Assembly (NCBI GenBank): GCA_028673005.1
Contig: CM054115.1
Location: 5,749,501 to 5,813,500, forward strand
Reading direction: 5' to 3'
Length of the DNA stretch: 64,000 bases
DNA from: Tanypteryx hageni
Taxonomy: Eukaryota; Arthropoda; Insecta; Odonata; Petaluridae
Below, one piece after another: positions 34,131 to 45,756 of this stretch. The notes under the pieces were generated by a model. It made no database searches. It was not told the DNA's origin and was given only the letters and a program-made list of their open reading frames with translations. Position 1 is the first letter of the stretch; each line of letters begins with the position of its first letter. The position numbers were made by a program, and so were the translations under genes.

Positions 34131-35637
34131 ATTAATTTTAACATGTATAATGATTAATGTGCTATACACACCTGAGTTGATAAAGGTAGTTCAGGAAAGA
34201 ACCAATCCCTTTCCTTTCAATACAATTTTATTATATAGCAAGTAGGGCTGTACACAGGTTTCCCGTGATACAGAAGTGCTTTCCGTGAAATTCGTCGCAG
34301 TATAATCGTACTAGAGAGCCTGTGACGCTTCGTTGTCACATTGTTGATTTTGATTTTTTTTAATAATTAATTTGATCAGACACATTTATTTTACAAAAGA
34401 TGTAAACTTCTTTCTTCGTAAATAGAACAAAAGATTCTATTTATTATTAACCTGTATTAGTATTTAGGATAATTATTTTTTAATTTTCCAAGTGATGTGA
34501 TAAATAAAAATAACTGACCTTGCCTAGTTCTTTTAAACTTCTTTCTTAGTAAATATTACAGAATTAACAGGCTCAACCAGGCTCAACATAAAGACATAAA
34601 TAGACATAAATCAACATAAATATAAATAAAGAAAATGACGTAATATCGTAAAGGTCCTCTATTTTAATCCTCTACTGTTTAAAATGTTTTTCGCTTGACT
34701 TAAAGAAATTAATTGAATTAATTTTTTAACCGAGGCTACAATAACGAATAAAATGGTTCTTTAATACAAAGGGGAAAGGTTCACTTATTCTTCTAAAATG
34801 TTCGAAATCCAGGTTAACAAACAAAATGACGTAATATCGTCAAGTGGCTCGCGGGCATACATCCAATATTACCACTCGCTCAAATGAGGTAGCCATGGTA
34901 ACTGAGAATTATCGTTGTTTAAAAGTCGCGCTTTTTGTATTAAAACGGTTTTTCCGGGAAATTCGGAACGTAATTGAATTTTCACGGTAACCAAAATGAA
35001 CTTCTTTCTTTTTCCAACACAACCGTTTAGGTCCTGACTTCGTATCTTGATTCTAACTAATTTTAAAAGGCAATTTTATAATGCCCGAAACTGATTCCAA
35101 TGCTTTTCTTATGGAGTGCAGGGGTGTCGGAAAGAAAGTATTTAATGTTTCCGGTTGAATTTAGTACCGTTTAATAACAGGAGATTTCCGGATCTTTACA
35201 AATTATAGATGACGAAAATAGCCCAAATAGCAGCGGAGATGTTTCCCTATAGGCTATAACCAACTTACCACAAACTTCGTCTACGACTACGATTTCGGTA
35301 ATCTAGGGAACCTTGGTGTTAGTCCAAAACCATCAGGAAAAATCGAAAATTCCAAAAAGTTTTTTACACCCCAAAACGTTCATTTTCAAGTCCCATTAGA
35401 AAACCATTTAAATCTGTACAAGCCTTTTTATAATTGCATTTTTAAATTACTTTTAATTAAGGTACAAACTCCGGACCTAAATTAAATGACGCGAAAAAGA
35501 ACGAAGATTATTTTTCCTGAGAGTAGAATACGAATCCGTGCCGAATTAGTCCAATTATTCGATTTTTACTGCATAAAAACGGGATTTTATACAATTTATA
35601 ACAATCGCCCAATATTTCTCTCATGACTACGAGACAA
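34131..35637. other. Intergenic, no gene recognised
   Basis: AT-rich. It contains short cataaat/acataaa repeats (34580-34630) and two copies of a dispersed motif (gtatcttgattctaact at about 35041, attacttttaattaagg at about 35446) that also occurs next to B-box sequences elsewhere in the window. Confidence 0.45.
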
Positions 35638-35639
35638 TG

Positions 35640-36572
35640 GGTCGAGTGAATAAAAACTAATCAAATGCTTAAAGCATAAAGCAAAAGCATAAGCATTTGC
35701 TAAAAGCATAAGCAAATGCTAAAAGCATTTGCTTCATATTGAGTGAATAAAAGTTTGCTTTTGCTTATAAGCATTTGCTACTCAGTTTTAAGCAAATGCT
35801 TAAATTTTACGGAAGAAAGCTCTTTGCAACTCTTCCTTCACTTGTTTTTGTTTACATTTAAAGTTTTACATGGTTGAATTTCAAACTAAAAACAAATATA
35901 TTGGGTAATATTTTTTAAAAAGTTAATTAATAATTTTTTAAAACTATTTCTTTTATAACTGAATTCGATAATATCACAAATCATGGGTGTATTTTTATTC
36001 AATTAGTTATAGTAATTTTATCCAGTCATTTGCCTTTATAGTGATTTTGGACGCCACAAATATTTCTATCTTACATCACTTAAGTACCTTAAAAATATTT
36101 CTATCTTCTGTTTGGAAGACAGTACCCCGCCACATCTCTCTTGATATTCTCCGAGTAACAGATTTGAAATATAGGTACTTAACATTTTCTTCAGAGAAAC
36201 GATATAAATTTTTATAACCGTTGGTTGTTGAAACTTTTCTCGTATTTTTTAACCTTTCGTGTCATCATAAATTACCATATTTATATTTAGGATCAATTAT
36301 CATGAAAATAGAGTACTTGGAAATATTTTAGCAAGCCCTTTACCTCACTTAAAAAAGTTTAAGCATATGCTTAAAGCATTAAGCAAAAGCTCGGTTTTAT
36401 TCACACAATTTTAAGCAAATGCTTAAGAAAATTCCTAAAAATAAGCAAATGCTTATTCTTTCTAGCAAAAGCAAATGCTATTTTTTTTATTCACCCCAAA
36501 TTAAGCATTTGCTTAAAAAGTGAGGGAAATCTTAAGCATAAGCATTTGCTTATTTTTTATTCACTCGACCCA
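35640..36572. mobile_element. Inverted-repeat DNA element with AAGCATTTGCTT subterminal repeats
   Basis: The left end gggtcgagtgaataaaa and the right end tttattcactcgaccc are inverted, flanked by AAT on both sides (possible 3-bp target duplication). Both subterminal regions, about 160 bases on the left and 200 on the right, are arrays of agcaaatgctt and its reverse complement. The centre is AT-rich, with a 76-codon plus-strand frame at 35987 that has no domain I recognise. TIR, GGG start and 3-bp duplication suggest PIF/Harbinger, tentatively. Confidence 0.7.
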
Positions 36573-36809
36573 ATGCTTTTCTTCGGGAATTTATTTTACG
36601 TGTTAATAAAACTGAACGAGAGCTTAGTGCCACGAACTGCAAAGTAGCTTAGTGTCATGACGTCACTCTCAGACCGTGACATTTAAAAGCAAAGGGAAGA
36701 CATATTTGGTGCGCAGACAATACTAAGAGGAATATTGTGCTGAAATTTTCAGGTTTTGTAGATGTCATGAGTAGGCATTCGGATAATATGAGACCACTCC
36801 TGTAGAATT

Positions 36810-36827
36810 CCTGGGTTCGACTCCAGG
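36810..36827 (+). repeat. tRNA-like B box (SINE trace)
   Basis: cctgggttcgactccagg, a perfect T-arm-like stem-loop; the rest of the tRNA-like fold is lacking. Confidence 0.4.
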
Positions 36828-36910
36828 CAATCCAAAATTTGAGTTTTTCCTGTGTAAATAGCATTGCGAAATATTTGGAATTAATTTACGGTAATTCTCA
36901 CCGATTACTC

Positions 36911-36911
<1 letters not shown>

Positions 36912-36979
<68 letters not shown>
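36912..36979. repeat. (TA)n microsatellite
   Basis: Uninterrupted TA dinucleotide run next to the first palindromic unit. Confidence 0.95.
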
Positions 36980-36980
<1 letters not shown>

Positions 36981-37010
36981 CAGCTTACGGAAAAGGAAAG
37001 GTAAAATAGA

Positions 37011-37221
37011 TATATGGATGTCAACAAGGTGTTGGGATGAGGAAACCCAGTGAACACTCACCAATCAGACGACTTCAGGTTGGCGAGGCCCCGGGGATGT
37101 CGAAGCGACACACGTAAAAGAACACTAAAACACAGAAACAACACAAACGTAGAAGCTTTCGGAACTACTCCTTCATCAGCTACAGAGAGAGAACTTCCTC
37201 ATCCAAACACCTTGTTGACAT

Positions 37222-37278
<57 letters not shown>
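37011..37278. repeat. Palindromic (TA)n-associated unit, partial copy
   Basis: A unit starting ggatgtcaacaaggtgt and ending ctacagagagagaac is followed by a shortened inverse (cctcatccaaacaccttg to gacatcc) and a (TA)n run from 37224. Same sequence as 37315-37660. Confidence 0.85.
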
Positions 37279-37279
<1 letters not shown>

Positions 37280-37314
37280 CAACCTACGGAAAAGGAAAGG
37301 TAAAATAGATATAT

Positions 37315-37658
37315 GGATGTCAACAAGGTGTTGGGATGAGGAAACCCAGTGAGCACTCACCAATCAGACGACTTCAGGTTGGCGAGGCCCCGGGGATGTC
37401 GAAGCGACACACGTAAAATAACACAAAAACACAGAAACATCACAAACGTAAAGCTTTCGGAACTACTCCTTCTTCAGCTACAGAGAGAGAACTGTAGCTG
37501 AAGAAGGAGTAGTTCCGAAAGCTTTACGTTTGTGATGTTTCTGTGTTTTTGTGTTATTTTACGTGTGTCGCTTCGACATCCCCGGGGCCTCGCCAACCTG
37601 AAGTCGTCTGATTGGTGAGTGCTCACTGGGTTTCCTCATCCCAACACCTTGTTGACAT

Positions 37659-37660
<2 letters not shown>
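37315..37660. repeat. Perfect palindrome with 169-bp arms inside (TA)n
   Basis: The left arm 37315-37483 and right arm 37492-37660 appear identical in inverse, with an 8-base loop (agagagaa). Outer ends are ggatgtcaac and gttgacatcc, and (TA)n runs flank both sides. The right arm contains ctgaagaaggagtagttcc followed by gaaagc, a layout like the CTGANGA...GAAA core found in Penelope-like retroelements. No coding sequence. Confidence 0.9.

Positions 37661-37706
<46 letters not shown>
37661..37706. repeat. (TA)n microsatellite
   Basis: TA run directly abutting the palindrome. Confidence 0.95.
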
Positions 37707-37708
<2 letters not shown>

Positions 37709-38640
37709 TATAAAGCCTAAGCTACTTCTAGAAGAGCTACAGAGCTGAAATTTGGCCTGAATATAGGGACCTTTGGAAAAAATCCGAAATTTCAGAAAAA
37801 TTTATATTTATGGGGTGTTTTTGACCCCAAAGTCCAATTTTAAACACCCATAAGAAAAGCATTGAAAACTATGCGGGGCTATATAAAATTGCTTTTTTAA
37901 ATTATTTAAAATTAAGATAAAAAGCCGATACATGAACCGTACTGTGGATGAAAGAGAGAGGTTTATTATTCTTGAAGACATATTTAAAATCCTTGATGAA
38001 TTTGCGTGAAAATTTGATTTTGATCATGAAATAACGAATTTTTTTTGGTCTTCAGCAATGAAAAATATAAACTACCACAACAACGACTCCAATGCATTTC
38101 AATGGGAATTGATTTTCCATACTACAAGAGCATCGAGTTACTGCTTATGCTGCATTATAATCCATTAAATTTCAGCCAACGACGCATAAATGTGATGACG
38201 TGATAATTTTAAATTAATTTTTTATCGAGATACGTACTAAAAGGCACGGATGAAGAAGCCATAATCCTAACACACAAAATATCCTAATTTTTACATACAT
38301 TTTAGTGTAACATATAAGCTACTGCCTTAATGATGTTTATAATTATTGCTTTAAAAGGGCGATCTGAGCCATGAAAATTTTACTTGGAAAATTTAGACAC
38401 GAAGCCGATTGCCAGAGAATTTAGAAATTCCGGATAGATGCCTAAATTGCGCAGAAAATTGAAACTATTATCCTATATTAAATGGGCTCTTTGTAGTTCA
38501 AATGCTGTCGCGTTGGATTATTCATGAGTTTATATCTTGGTGTATGGAGATTTTTTGAATGCTTGCAGTATGCAAGCACCGGCAACTCGTATAATATAAG
38601 ATACTAATGTATTAGCTTTGAAATCAGAAAATTATTTTTA
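37707..38640. other. Intergenic, no gene recognised
   Basis: AT-rich; contains one copy of the dispersed attatttaaaattaaga motif at about 37897. Nothing else seen. Confidence 0.45.
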
Positions 38641-39520
38641 ATTATATGGTGGTAGCTCTGTTTTTTATCCGTTCTTAACATATTCATCTCGTTTTCTCAT
38701 TCTATATTCGCCCTACACGAAATTTCTTTTAAATCTGTTCAGCCAATACCTTTCAAATTCATAGTTACAGAAAAATTCTAACCGTGATATTATGGTAGCC
38801 CTGTTACTCGACCCGGTTAAAATATAATATATTGGTTATTTATTTATATGAAGATTAAATATACTATATTTGGTTAAAATCCATTCGTTCAGTTCTCTAG
38901 AAATACGTGTAGAAGAAATATTATTTTACTTTTTACTGTGGTTGTTCTGCCCGGTAGTTCCGATTTAAACATATTGATTTCATTATGGTATCCTGTACAA
39001 GTCTTATATATAAAATTTAGTTGACATCCGTTCAACCAATTCCTTCCAAATTCATAATTACTGAAAGAGTTTAATTTATAATTGTGATACCTCTGTTTGG
39101 TTGATCCTGTCCAGATATGCTATTATGGTTTTGCATTTATCGGTAAATTATAAATATTAAATTTGGTTAAAATTGATGTGGACAGTTCAACACAAATACA
39201 TGTAAAAACAATTTTTTTGAGTACTTGCATTGTGGCAACCCTGCTTTCTATATCTATACTTAACGGATTTTGTTATTTTATGTTGCATGCCTACTTCATA
39301 CAAAATTTCGTCGAAATCGGTTGGGTCAATTCCTTTCACATTCATTATTACCGAAAAGATTATCTTTGCAATTGTGGCACCCCTGCTGTGTAGATTCAGT
39401 CCAAATATGTCAATTTGCTCATTAATTTATGTGCATATGCTATGTACTAAATTGATTTGAAATCGGTTCATTCACGAAGAAGATGCTAAGGGACACACAC
39501 ACAAACACACACGGACACCT
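38640..39520 (+). repeat. Degenerate tandem array, unit roughly 170 bp
   Basis: Recurring blocks (aaattt(g/a)gtt(g/a)aaat, cgttca(a)cca, ttc(c/a)aaattcat(a)(a/g)tta, ttgtgg(t/c)a(c/a)cc(t/c)ctg) appear about every 160-180 bases, about four to five times. The array ends in a cacacacaaacacacacgg tract. It is similar in style to the 32-kb minisatellite but not in sequence. Confidence 0.55.
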
Positions 39521-39539
39521 GGGAGATGTCATAAGCCTA

Positions 39540-40165
39540 CTTTTTACTTTGTCCAAATACGAAGTATAGAGAAAGTATTGTTTTCATGAAAAAAATCGAA
39601 TTCGAGATTTCAACGGAAATACATGTTTTAAGGTCCCCTGAACACGTTTTGACTATTTTCTCGATGATGTCTGTGTGTCTGTCTGTCAATATGTCTGTCA
39701 GTCTGTCTGTATGTAATAGATTTTTTTGGGCGCTCTAACTCAGACTATTAATCAGGTCAACGCAAAATTTTATATTTATCATTTTTATAAAGTTAGAAGA
39801 TCTGATTAGTTTTTGGTAACAATCGGTCGACCGGAAGTGGGTGTTTATTCTTGTCACTTATCCGTTATATTGAGATATTTGCTTTAATATTTGATAAATG
39901 TAAAAATGTATTTGAATAAAAGTTGTAGAAGATTTAATTTTCTACAACCTTTGTTTGATATATTTTTCCATATAATGCATTACCTACCGAAGACTATTGT
40001 TAACAATTGACGCTTAGTTACGTCTTAGTAACGCTCCTTTTTCTTTTCTTAATTGTCAACCGGAACTAAATATTGACAACGATCCCAGAGCTAACAACAT
40101 GTAATTTGCCATATAAATATGGAGAAAGTCATGTTGCCCACATCAGTTTATTTTTACATACATTC
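39540..40165 (+). repeat. Dispersed repeat family A, copy 3
   Basis: Starts ttttactttgtccaaat and ends tatggagaaagtcatgttg. It shares a specific inner block, gtcaaccggaactaaatat and tcccagagctaacaac, with copy 4 in inverse orientation at 45.98 kb, so these two are the closest relatives. Confidence 0.9.
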
Positions 40166-40751
40166 CCTTTAAAATTACTTAAAATCAAGACACGAAGTTG
40201 GGATTTGAACCCAGATTCTGAGAAAAGAAGTTTCATTTTAATACCAATTAAAATTTTTAATTCAAACTTAAAAATAATCTTAAAAGCAATCTTCTAATCC
40301 GCACGAATAAAAAAAGTTGGTTTTAAAGATTTAAAAAAATCCTTTAATTGAAAATTTCAATTTTCACCGTAGTTCTTTGCGATTATATCGATACCAGAGG
40401 TGCGATCTAGCAGTTATCTAGGGAATTAAGTGCAGCAGAGTGGGAGAAGTCAGAACATGAGGTTGGAGCACGACAGCGGTTGCAGGTTGGCGAGATACAC
40501 CGAAAAAAGTGATTTTACGATTGTCTGATCTAAGGTGTCATACAAATCATTTTGCTAACATCTGAGAGTATAAAAAACTAGAAATTCCAATACATGTAAT
40601 GTTCAGACATGTACGGTATTTTACTGGGTTTGTGGAACCATCAAACATGGCTGACACATGTGAAGGTCAGGTAAAAGTGAAAACGAGCATTTCTGGCAAA
40701 ATGATCCCTCAGGGGAATCATTTTGCCCGCCTTCTTTTTTCGTCAGAAACT

Positions 40752-40752
<1 letters not shown>

Positions 40753-40812
<60 letters not shown>
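40753..40812. repeat. (TA)n microsatellite
   Basis: Uninterrupted TA run, directly after a fold-back motif (ggcaaaatgatccctcag at about 40696). Confidence 0.95.
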
Positions 40813-40814
<2 letters not shown>

Positions 40815-41047
40815 TTACATACATACGCAGCGGAAATCATGTTTTAATTTTCTTTTTCGTGTTCCTGAATTAAGCTCTTGCCGCAATCATGTTATTTTCA
40901 TTTAATTATATTTGTAAAAAACATATGAACAGCTAAAATGTTTAGAGATCAATTTTTAAAAATGTGTTTCACTTTTAACTCGATTATAGTATGTTTCGCT
41001 AGAAATGTTATAGGTATATTTTATATTTTCTTCTTTTAGGCCAAACA

Positions 41048-41698
41048 ATGGTTGACAGATATAAAAGGAAAACACAAAGACAGAGCTGGGATGTAGAAAA
41101 CTTGCGAAGAGCTGTAGCAGCTGTGGGGGAAGGAATGACAATTAAAACAGAGGCTAGGCAATTCAATGTTCCGGTTATGAGTTTAAAGAGACGCCACAAG
41201 GGTTAGAACACCTTTGCTGTGAATGAAGTGAAAGCTCTTGGGAGTAAGAGATGTATTTTTTGGCTAAGCGAGAGAATGAGCTGCTAGCTCCTATTTTAGG
41301 TATGGAGAGTAGAATGTATGGGCTAACTAGCTTCGATGTTAGATCGCTTGCATATCAGTTAGCTGTGAAAAACAACATTCCTCATCCGCTTTCCAATGAA
41401 TCAGAAGTTGCTGGCAAGGACTGGCTAATGAGGTTTCGTAGCAGACGCCCAGAACTGTCGCTAAAAAGTCCAGAGTCGACATCAGCAGCTCGTGCTCGAG
41501 CATTTAACCGACCAGTTGTCACCAAATGTTTTTTGCTCTTGAAAGAAGTTAATGAGAAGAAACGGTTCCCACTTCGCAGTATTTTTAACGTGGATGAGAC
41601 ATCGGTGAGCACAGTATCCGGTCGAAACTGCAAAATATTGGCCGAGAAATCAAGTTGAGCGGGTAGTATCAGCAGAGCGAGGTGATTCCACAACAGCC
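41048..41698 (+). pseudogene. pogo-like transposase, 5' half (split gene)
   Basis: Begins MVDRYKRKTQRQSW, a psq-type helix-turn-helix (ENLRRAVAAVGEGMTIKTEA, then FNVPVMSLKRR) used for DNA binding. A stop at 41205 interrupts, and the next frame from 41251 has a CENP-B-like second DNA-binding part (EVAGKDWLMRFRSR) and the first catalytic block, IFNVDETSVSTV, with its Asp. A one-base shift near 41655 leads into VERVVSAERGDSTTAV, where the gene is cut by the CR1-like LINE. The 3' half resumes at 45107. Stops and frameshifts show it is dead. Confidence 0.88.
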
Positions 41699-42062
41699 GT
41701 TGGCCCATGTTGGCACTAACGACGCTTCGAAGCGCGGGTCCAAGGAGGTTTTAAGTTCTTTTAAGGACTTGGCCACTGAGGTTGCTCGTGTCCGAGAGGA
41801 GTCGGGTGCTGATGTGCGGCTTACAATCTGTAGCATTATTCCTCGGACGGACTGCGGTGCTATGGTTTGGAGCCGAGTGGTCGGACTGAACCGTAGGCTG
41901 TGGGACTTCTGTAGGGGCAATGGAGTGGACTTCGTTGACCTGAGGCCGGTCCTGAACTCATGTAGGGCATCCCTAAACGGTTCTGGTGTGCACTACACTG
42001 CCGAGGCTGCGGAGGCGGTAGCGCGTAGGGTGTTTGAGCATGCTAGGGCTTTTTTGGGTTAG
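41699..42062 (+). pseudogene. CR1-like ORF1, SGNH-esterase domain (5'-truncated)
   Basis: AHVGTNDASKRGSKEVLSSF begins in the block carrying the GxND asparagine of SGNH/GDSL hydrolases. It continues with CSIIPR, NRRLWDFCRGNGVDFVDL and ends SGVHYTAEAAEAVARR with the C-terminal His. In chicken-repeat-1 (CR1) type elements this esterase is part of ORF1. The block with the nucleophilic Ser is lost to truncation. The usual Asp three residues before the His is Ser here. Confidence 0.85.
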
Positions 42063-42148
42063 ATTTAAGGAATGGTAATTATTCAGCAAGCGTTGATAGG
42101 CACGTCATAAGTAGTTATACGTCCGACCGTCAAACTACTATAAACGCG

Positions 42149-42900
42149 ATGTTAATTAACAGTAGAATACATTCTAAGTGTAGAAATAGTCGACGTAATA
42201 TGGAGGACAAGGAGGCAGTAAATAATAATAATAATTTAGTAGCGCGCGAGGCATCGTTACGTAGTAATAGCGATAAACTAAAAATCATCACGGTTGACTG
42301 TCGCAGCATTCGCAGGAAGGAGGCCGAACTTGAACATTTTATTCGTGGTCTGCGTGCTGACGTAATGATAGGTACAGAAAGTTGGCTAACGGCGGACATA
42401 GCCAGTCAGGAGATCTTTCCTCGTGACTATAGCGTTTTTAGAAAAGATCGATGTAGCCGGTCGGGAGGTGGAGTCTTTATAGCAGTTAGCAACAAATACG
42501 AAAATTACGCAATACAGATTAATGATGACGAAGTAGAGTGTTTGGTGTAGTGTGAAAGGGGACGACTGTAAAACTGTAAATATATGCGCCTTTTATAGAC
42601 CACCAAATGCGAGCGTGAAAACTATTTATTATCTAGAGAAACAAGTGGCGACGCTAAGTTCTATTAATAAAGATAAAGCCATTATAATAGGAAGCAATCT
42701 CAATCTTCCGTCAATCGATTGGAGCCATAATTGCTTTTATCCTGGTGGTAGAGAGCGTGAATCTTGCGAAGCTTTACTTGAAACTTTCGGCAAACACTCA
42801 TTGTATCAGTTAGTGAGATTTCCCACGAGATTTAATAATATATTAGACTTATTGGCTACTAATCTTCCTGAGCGTATGAATAGGGTATCTGCAGCTGAGT
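42149..42900 (+). pseudogene. CR1-like ORF2, endonuclease domain
   Basis: The endonuclease starts LKIITVDCRSIRRKEAELEH, has the catalytic Glu in MIGTESWLTADI and GGGVFIAVS, and after a TAG at 42548-42550 continues CAFYRPPNASVKTIYYLEKQ, IIGSNLNLPSIDW (here GDFNLP is changed to GSNLNLP, losing the catalytic Asp) and FPTRFNNILDLLATNLPE. The final SDH block is degraded: SDHKAVYVEF is preceded by a stop at 42901-42903. Confidence 0.85.
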
Positions 42901-45040
42901 GATTAAGCGATCACAAGGCAGTGTACGTAGAGTTTCAGCTCAACATTAAGAAACAGGTTAAGGCTAAAAGAAAGCTTTATGTATTCGCCAAAGCCGATTT
43001 TACTAGATTTAGGTCTTTTCTGCGAAATAAATATACTAATTTCTGCGAGGTAACAGATATTGCAGACGAGGAAGAATCCTGGTGCATCTTCAGAGATATG
43101 ATGCGAGAGTGTACAGATAAATTTATTCCAAGCAGACTGAAGCGTGAAAATGCAGAACCTAGATGGTACAACCAGGAAGTTAGGAGCGCTCTCCGACGGC
43201 AAAGAAAACTCCACTCTCGCGTAAATAACATCCTCAACAGCTACGGTCGAACAAAGTGCAACGTTAAAGCAGCAATACAAGAAGGCGCACTCCTTAACCA
43301 GGGTGTCAATGCGTAATGCGTTTAACAATTACAAAAAGAAGGTTTTACAGGATAACTTGAATGAGAACCCGAAAGCATTTTGGTCATATGTCAGAGTAGT
43401 CCAAGGTAGAGGCCCCACTATTGCGTCACTTAGATCGGAAACGGGAAATGTAGTTCACGATAGTGCTGAGAAAGCAAACCTTTTAAATCAACACTTTCAG
43501 AAAGCTTTTACTCCTAATGACGATGAATGTGAAACCACTATTCCTATGCATCAGGGCGACGCGATGGAAGATTTGATATTTTCCGAAAATGGTATCGCGC
43601 CAACTTCATTCAGTTAAACCAAATATATCTCCTGGGCCGGAGGAAATACCCGCGCGAGTATTGAAAGAGTTAGCTTATGAAATCGCGCCGTATTTAAAAA
43701 TTATATTCGAGAAATCCATTGCGGAAAGTGTAGTTCCTAAAGATTGGAAGATGGCACACGTTACTCCCATTCATAAGGGCGGTGATAAAGAGATCCCCGA
43801 AAATTACAGGCCAATTTCCCTAACTTCATTATCGTGCAAGATACTTGAGGACATAATCTTTAGTTCTGTAATGCGCTATTTAGATAGTAACTCATTGCTT
43901 AGCGGATGCCAGCACGGATTCCGGAGAGGTAGATCATGCGAAACGCAGCTCGGCTTGTTCGTGGATGATTTGTTGCGATGCGGAGAGAAAAATACTCAGG
44001 TCGATGCGATATTCATTGAATTCAGGATGGCGTTCGATAAAGTATCTCATAAGAAATTAATTGCAAAGTTAGGACAATATGGTATCAATCCGAAAGTTGT
44101 CAGTTGGGTGAGAGGTTTCCTCTCGAATAGAGAACAGATAGTTGTCATCGATGGGAAATACTCGTCCCCCGTTAAAGTTGCGTCGGGTGTTCCTTAGAAA
44201 AGTGTATTGGACCCTCTACTTTTCTTAATCTATGTGAATGATATCTGCTCTGTAGTTCGTAGTAAAATTAGACTTTTTGCAGATGATACCGTTCTATATA
44301 AAGAAATAAAAAACCAGGAGGACCATCAGTCGCTGCGTGAAGACTTAAGAGCCATTTCAGCGTGGTGCAAAGAATGGCAAATTGAAATTAATTACACTAA
44401 ATGTGCCGCAGTTACGTTCTGGAAAAGTAAAAATATAGAAGTAGGTTTCGAGTATAAAATAGATGGAATAAATATTCAAGCAGCCGAGTATGTTAAATAT
44501 TTAGGAGTAACCATTTGTCGAGATCTTTCATGGGGCATGCACATCTGTCGAGTTATAGGCGCGACCAACAAGAAACTGGCTTTCATAGGTAGAATAGTAC
44601 GGAACACTACAGAAAAAGTACGCGAAACATGTTACTTATCACTGGTTAGACCACAAGTGGAATACGCCTCATGCATATGGGATCCGTATGAAAAGGGACA
44701 TATAATTCAATCAGAAAGAGTTCAGAGCAGACAGATTCGTAAAACAAAAGTACGAACATAAGGAAAGCGTCACCTAATTATTGAGGGATTTGAATCGGGT
44801 ATCACTGGAGGATTGTAGATAGAACTCAAGGTTGCGGCTTCTGGGGAAATATAGATCGGAATGTTTAAAAGACGTGGTGGTAGGAATAATTGAAGCACCA
44901 ACGTATATAGGTAGAAACGACCGTGACGATAAGATACGTGAGATCGATTGTAGGACGGAGCGTTATCTAGGCTCGTTCTTTCCGAGGACAATACGAGATC
45001 ACAATAGAAAATTTCAACCTGCGAGAGAGAATCTTTAGGT
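42901..45040 (+). pseudogene. CR1-like ORF2, reverse transcriptase domain
   Basis: A linker region (42921-43316, 43303-43617) leads to the reverse transcriptase: SPGPEEIPARVLKELA, WKMAHVTPIHKGGDK, NYRPISLTSLSCKILE, QHGFRRGRSCETQL, then motif A FIEFRMAFDKVSH, motif B SGVP-stop-KSVLDPLLF and motif C LFADDTVLY. The catalytic Asp of motif A (usually LDFSKAFD) is Glu here, and motif B has a CAG-to-TAG stop. The thumb and C-terminal region follow (EYVKYLGVTICRDLSW, YASCIWDP, and RTERYLGSFFPRTIRDHN). The domain would copy LINE RNA at the nicked target; it is inactive. Confidence 0.9.
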
Positions 45041-45106
45041 AGGTTATGGTGCATTTCACCCCCTGCCACCCACCAATAAGGTGAATTGCAGGGTAAAATG
45101 TAGATG

Positions 45107-45756
45107 TATTTGCATGTCAGCGGGGGGGGGGGGGGGGGGGCGACCTCCATTCCTCCGATGCTCATTTTTTCTCGAAAAAGGATGAAGCAAGAATTACAAG
45201 ATGGTGCGACCTCCGGAAGTACGTTTGCCTGCAATGATTCAGGGTGGATGAGACTGGAAGTCTTTTCACAGTGGTATAGTCATTTCCTCGTCCATGCCAA
45301 GCCCACATTGGATGACTCTGCTCTCCTTATTCTTGACGGGCATCTCTCACACACCACTAATTTGAAGGTCATTAAAAAAGCGAGAGAGAATTTTGTCACC
45401 ATTTGTGCATACCTCCTCATTGCACCCACAAATTACAACCTTTGGATGTTGGGGTAATATTCTCAATGAATCATTAAAATGTTAAAACACTTGAAAAATG
45501 GCTGAACAACAACCCAGGAAGGGTGGTGACAGTTTTTCAGATTTCTAAAACCTTCCGCGAGTCATACATGAAAGCCAGCACTCCTACTAATGCAGTTAAT
45601 GGCTTTAAGAAAACTGGCATTGTTCCGTACGACGCAGATGTTTTTCAGACAGAGTTTGCAGCTGCAGAGGCCACTGAAAGAGATGAGCCTGACGAGCAAC
45701 TTCAAAACCATGAGCCTGAGGAACAAACCTTCCGGTCCGAAGGAAACTGTAATTGA
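45107..45756 (+). pseudogene. pogo-like transposase, 3' half
   Basis: Continues the gene cut at 41698: IPPMLIFSRKRMKQELQDGA, the second catalytic block ALLILDGHLSHTTNL with its Asp, a frameshift near 45430 that hides LQPLDVGV (third Asp) in the next frame, and the C-terminal domain, FKKTGIVPYDADVFQTEF, plus an acidic tail ending at 45756. A run of 19 G at 45122-45140 lies at the start of this half. The motif gggcaaaatgatcc, which may be the transposon end, occurs at 45863 and near 40697. Confidence 0.88.

Larger units (their letters stand above)
41699..45106 (+). mobile_element. CR1-like LINE inserted in the pogo transposase
   Basis: A 5'-truncated non-LTR retrotransposon with part of ORF1 (esterase domain), then endonuclease and reverse transcriptase, and a 3' end gggtaaaatgtagatgta. 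The left junction follows ccgttg of the pogo gene, and the right junction precedes tttgcatgtcagc of the same gene. Removing the LINE rejoins pogo codons in frame (T-A-V-V-C-M-S-A). A second, complementary copy of the same family is at 52.57-55.14 kb on the minus strand. Confidence 0.9.

Noticed and set aside
36765..37352. Open frames encoding long Ile-Tyr repeats
   Set aside because: These are translations of (TA)n microsatellites; the same applies at 40.6-40.9 and 58.9-59.6 kb.
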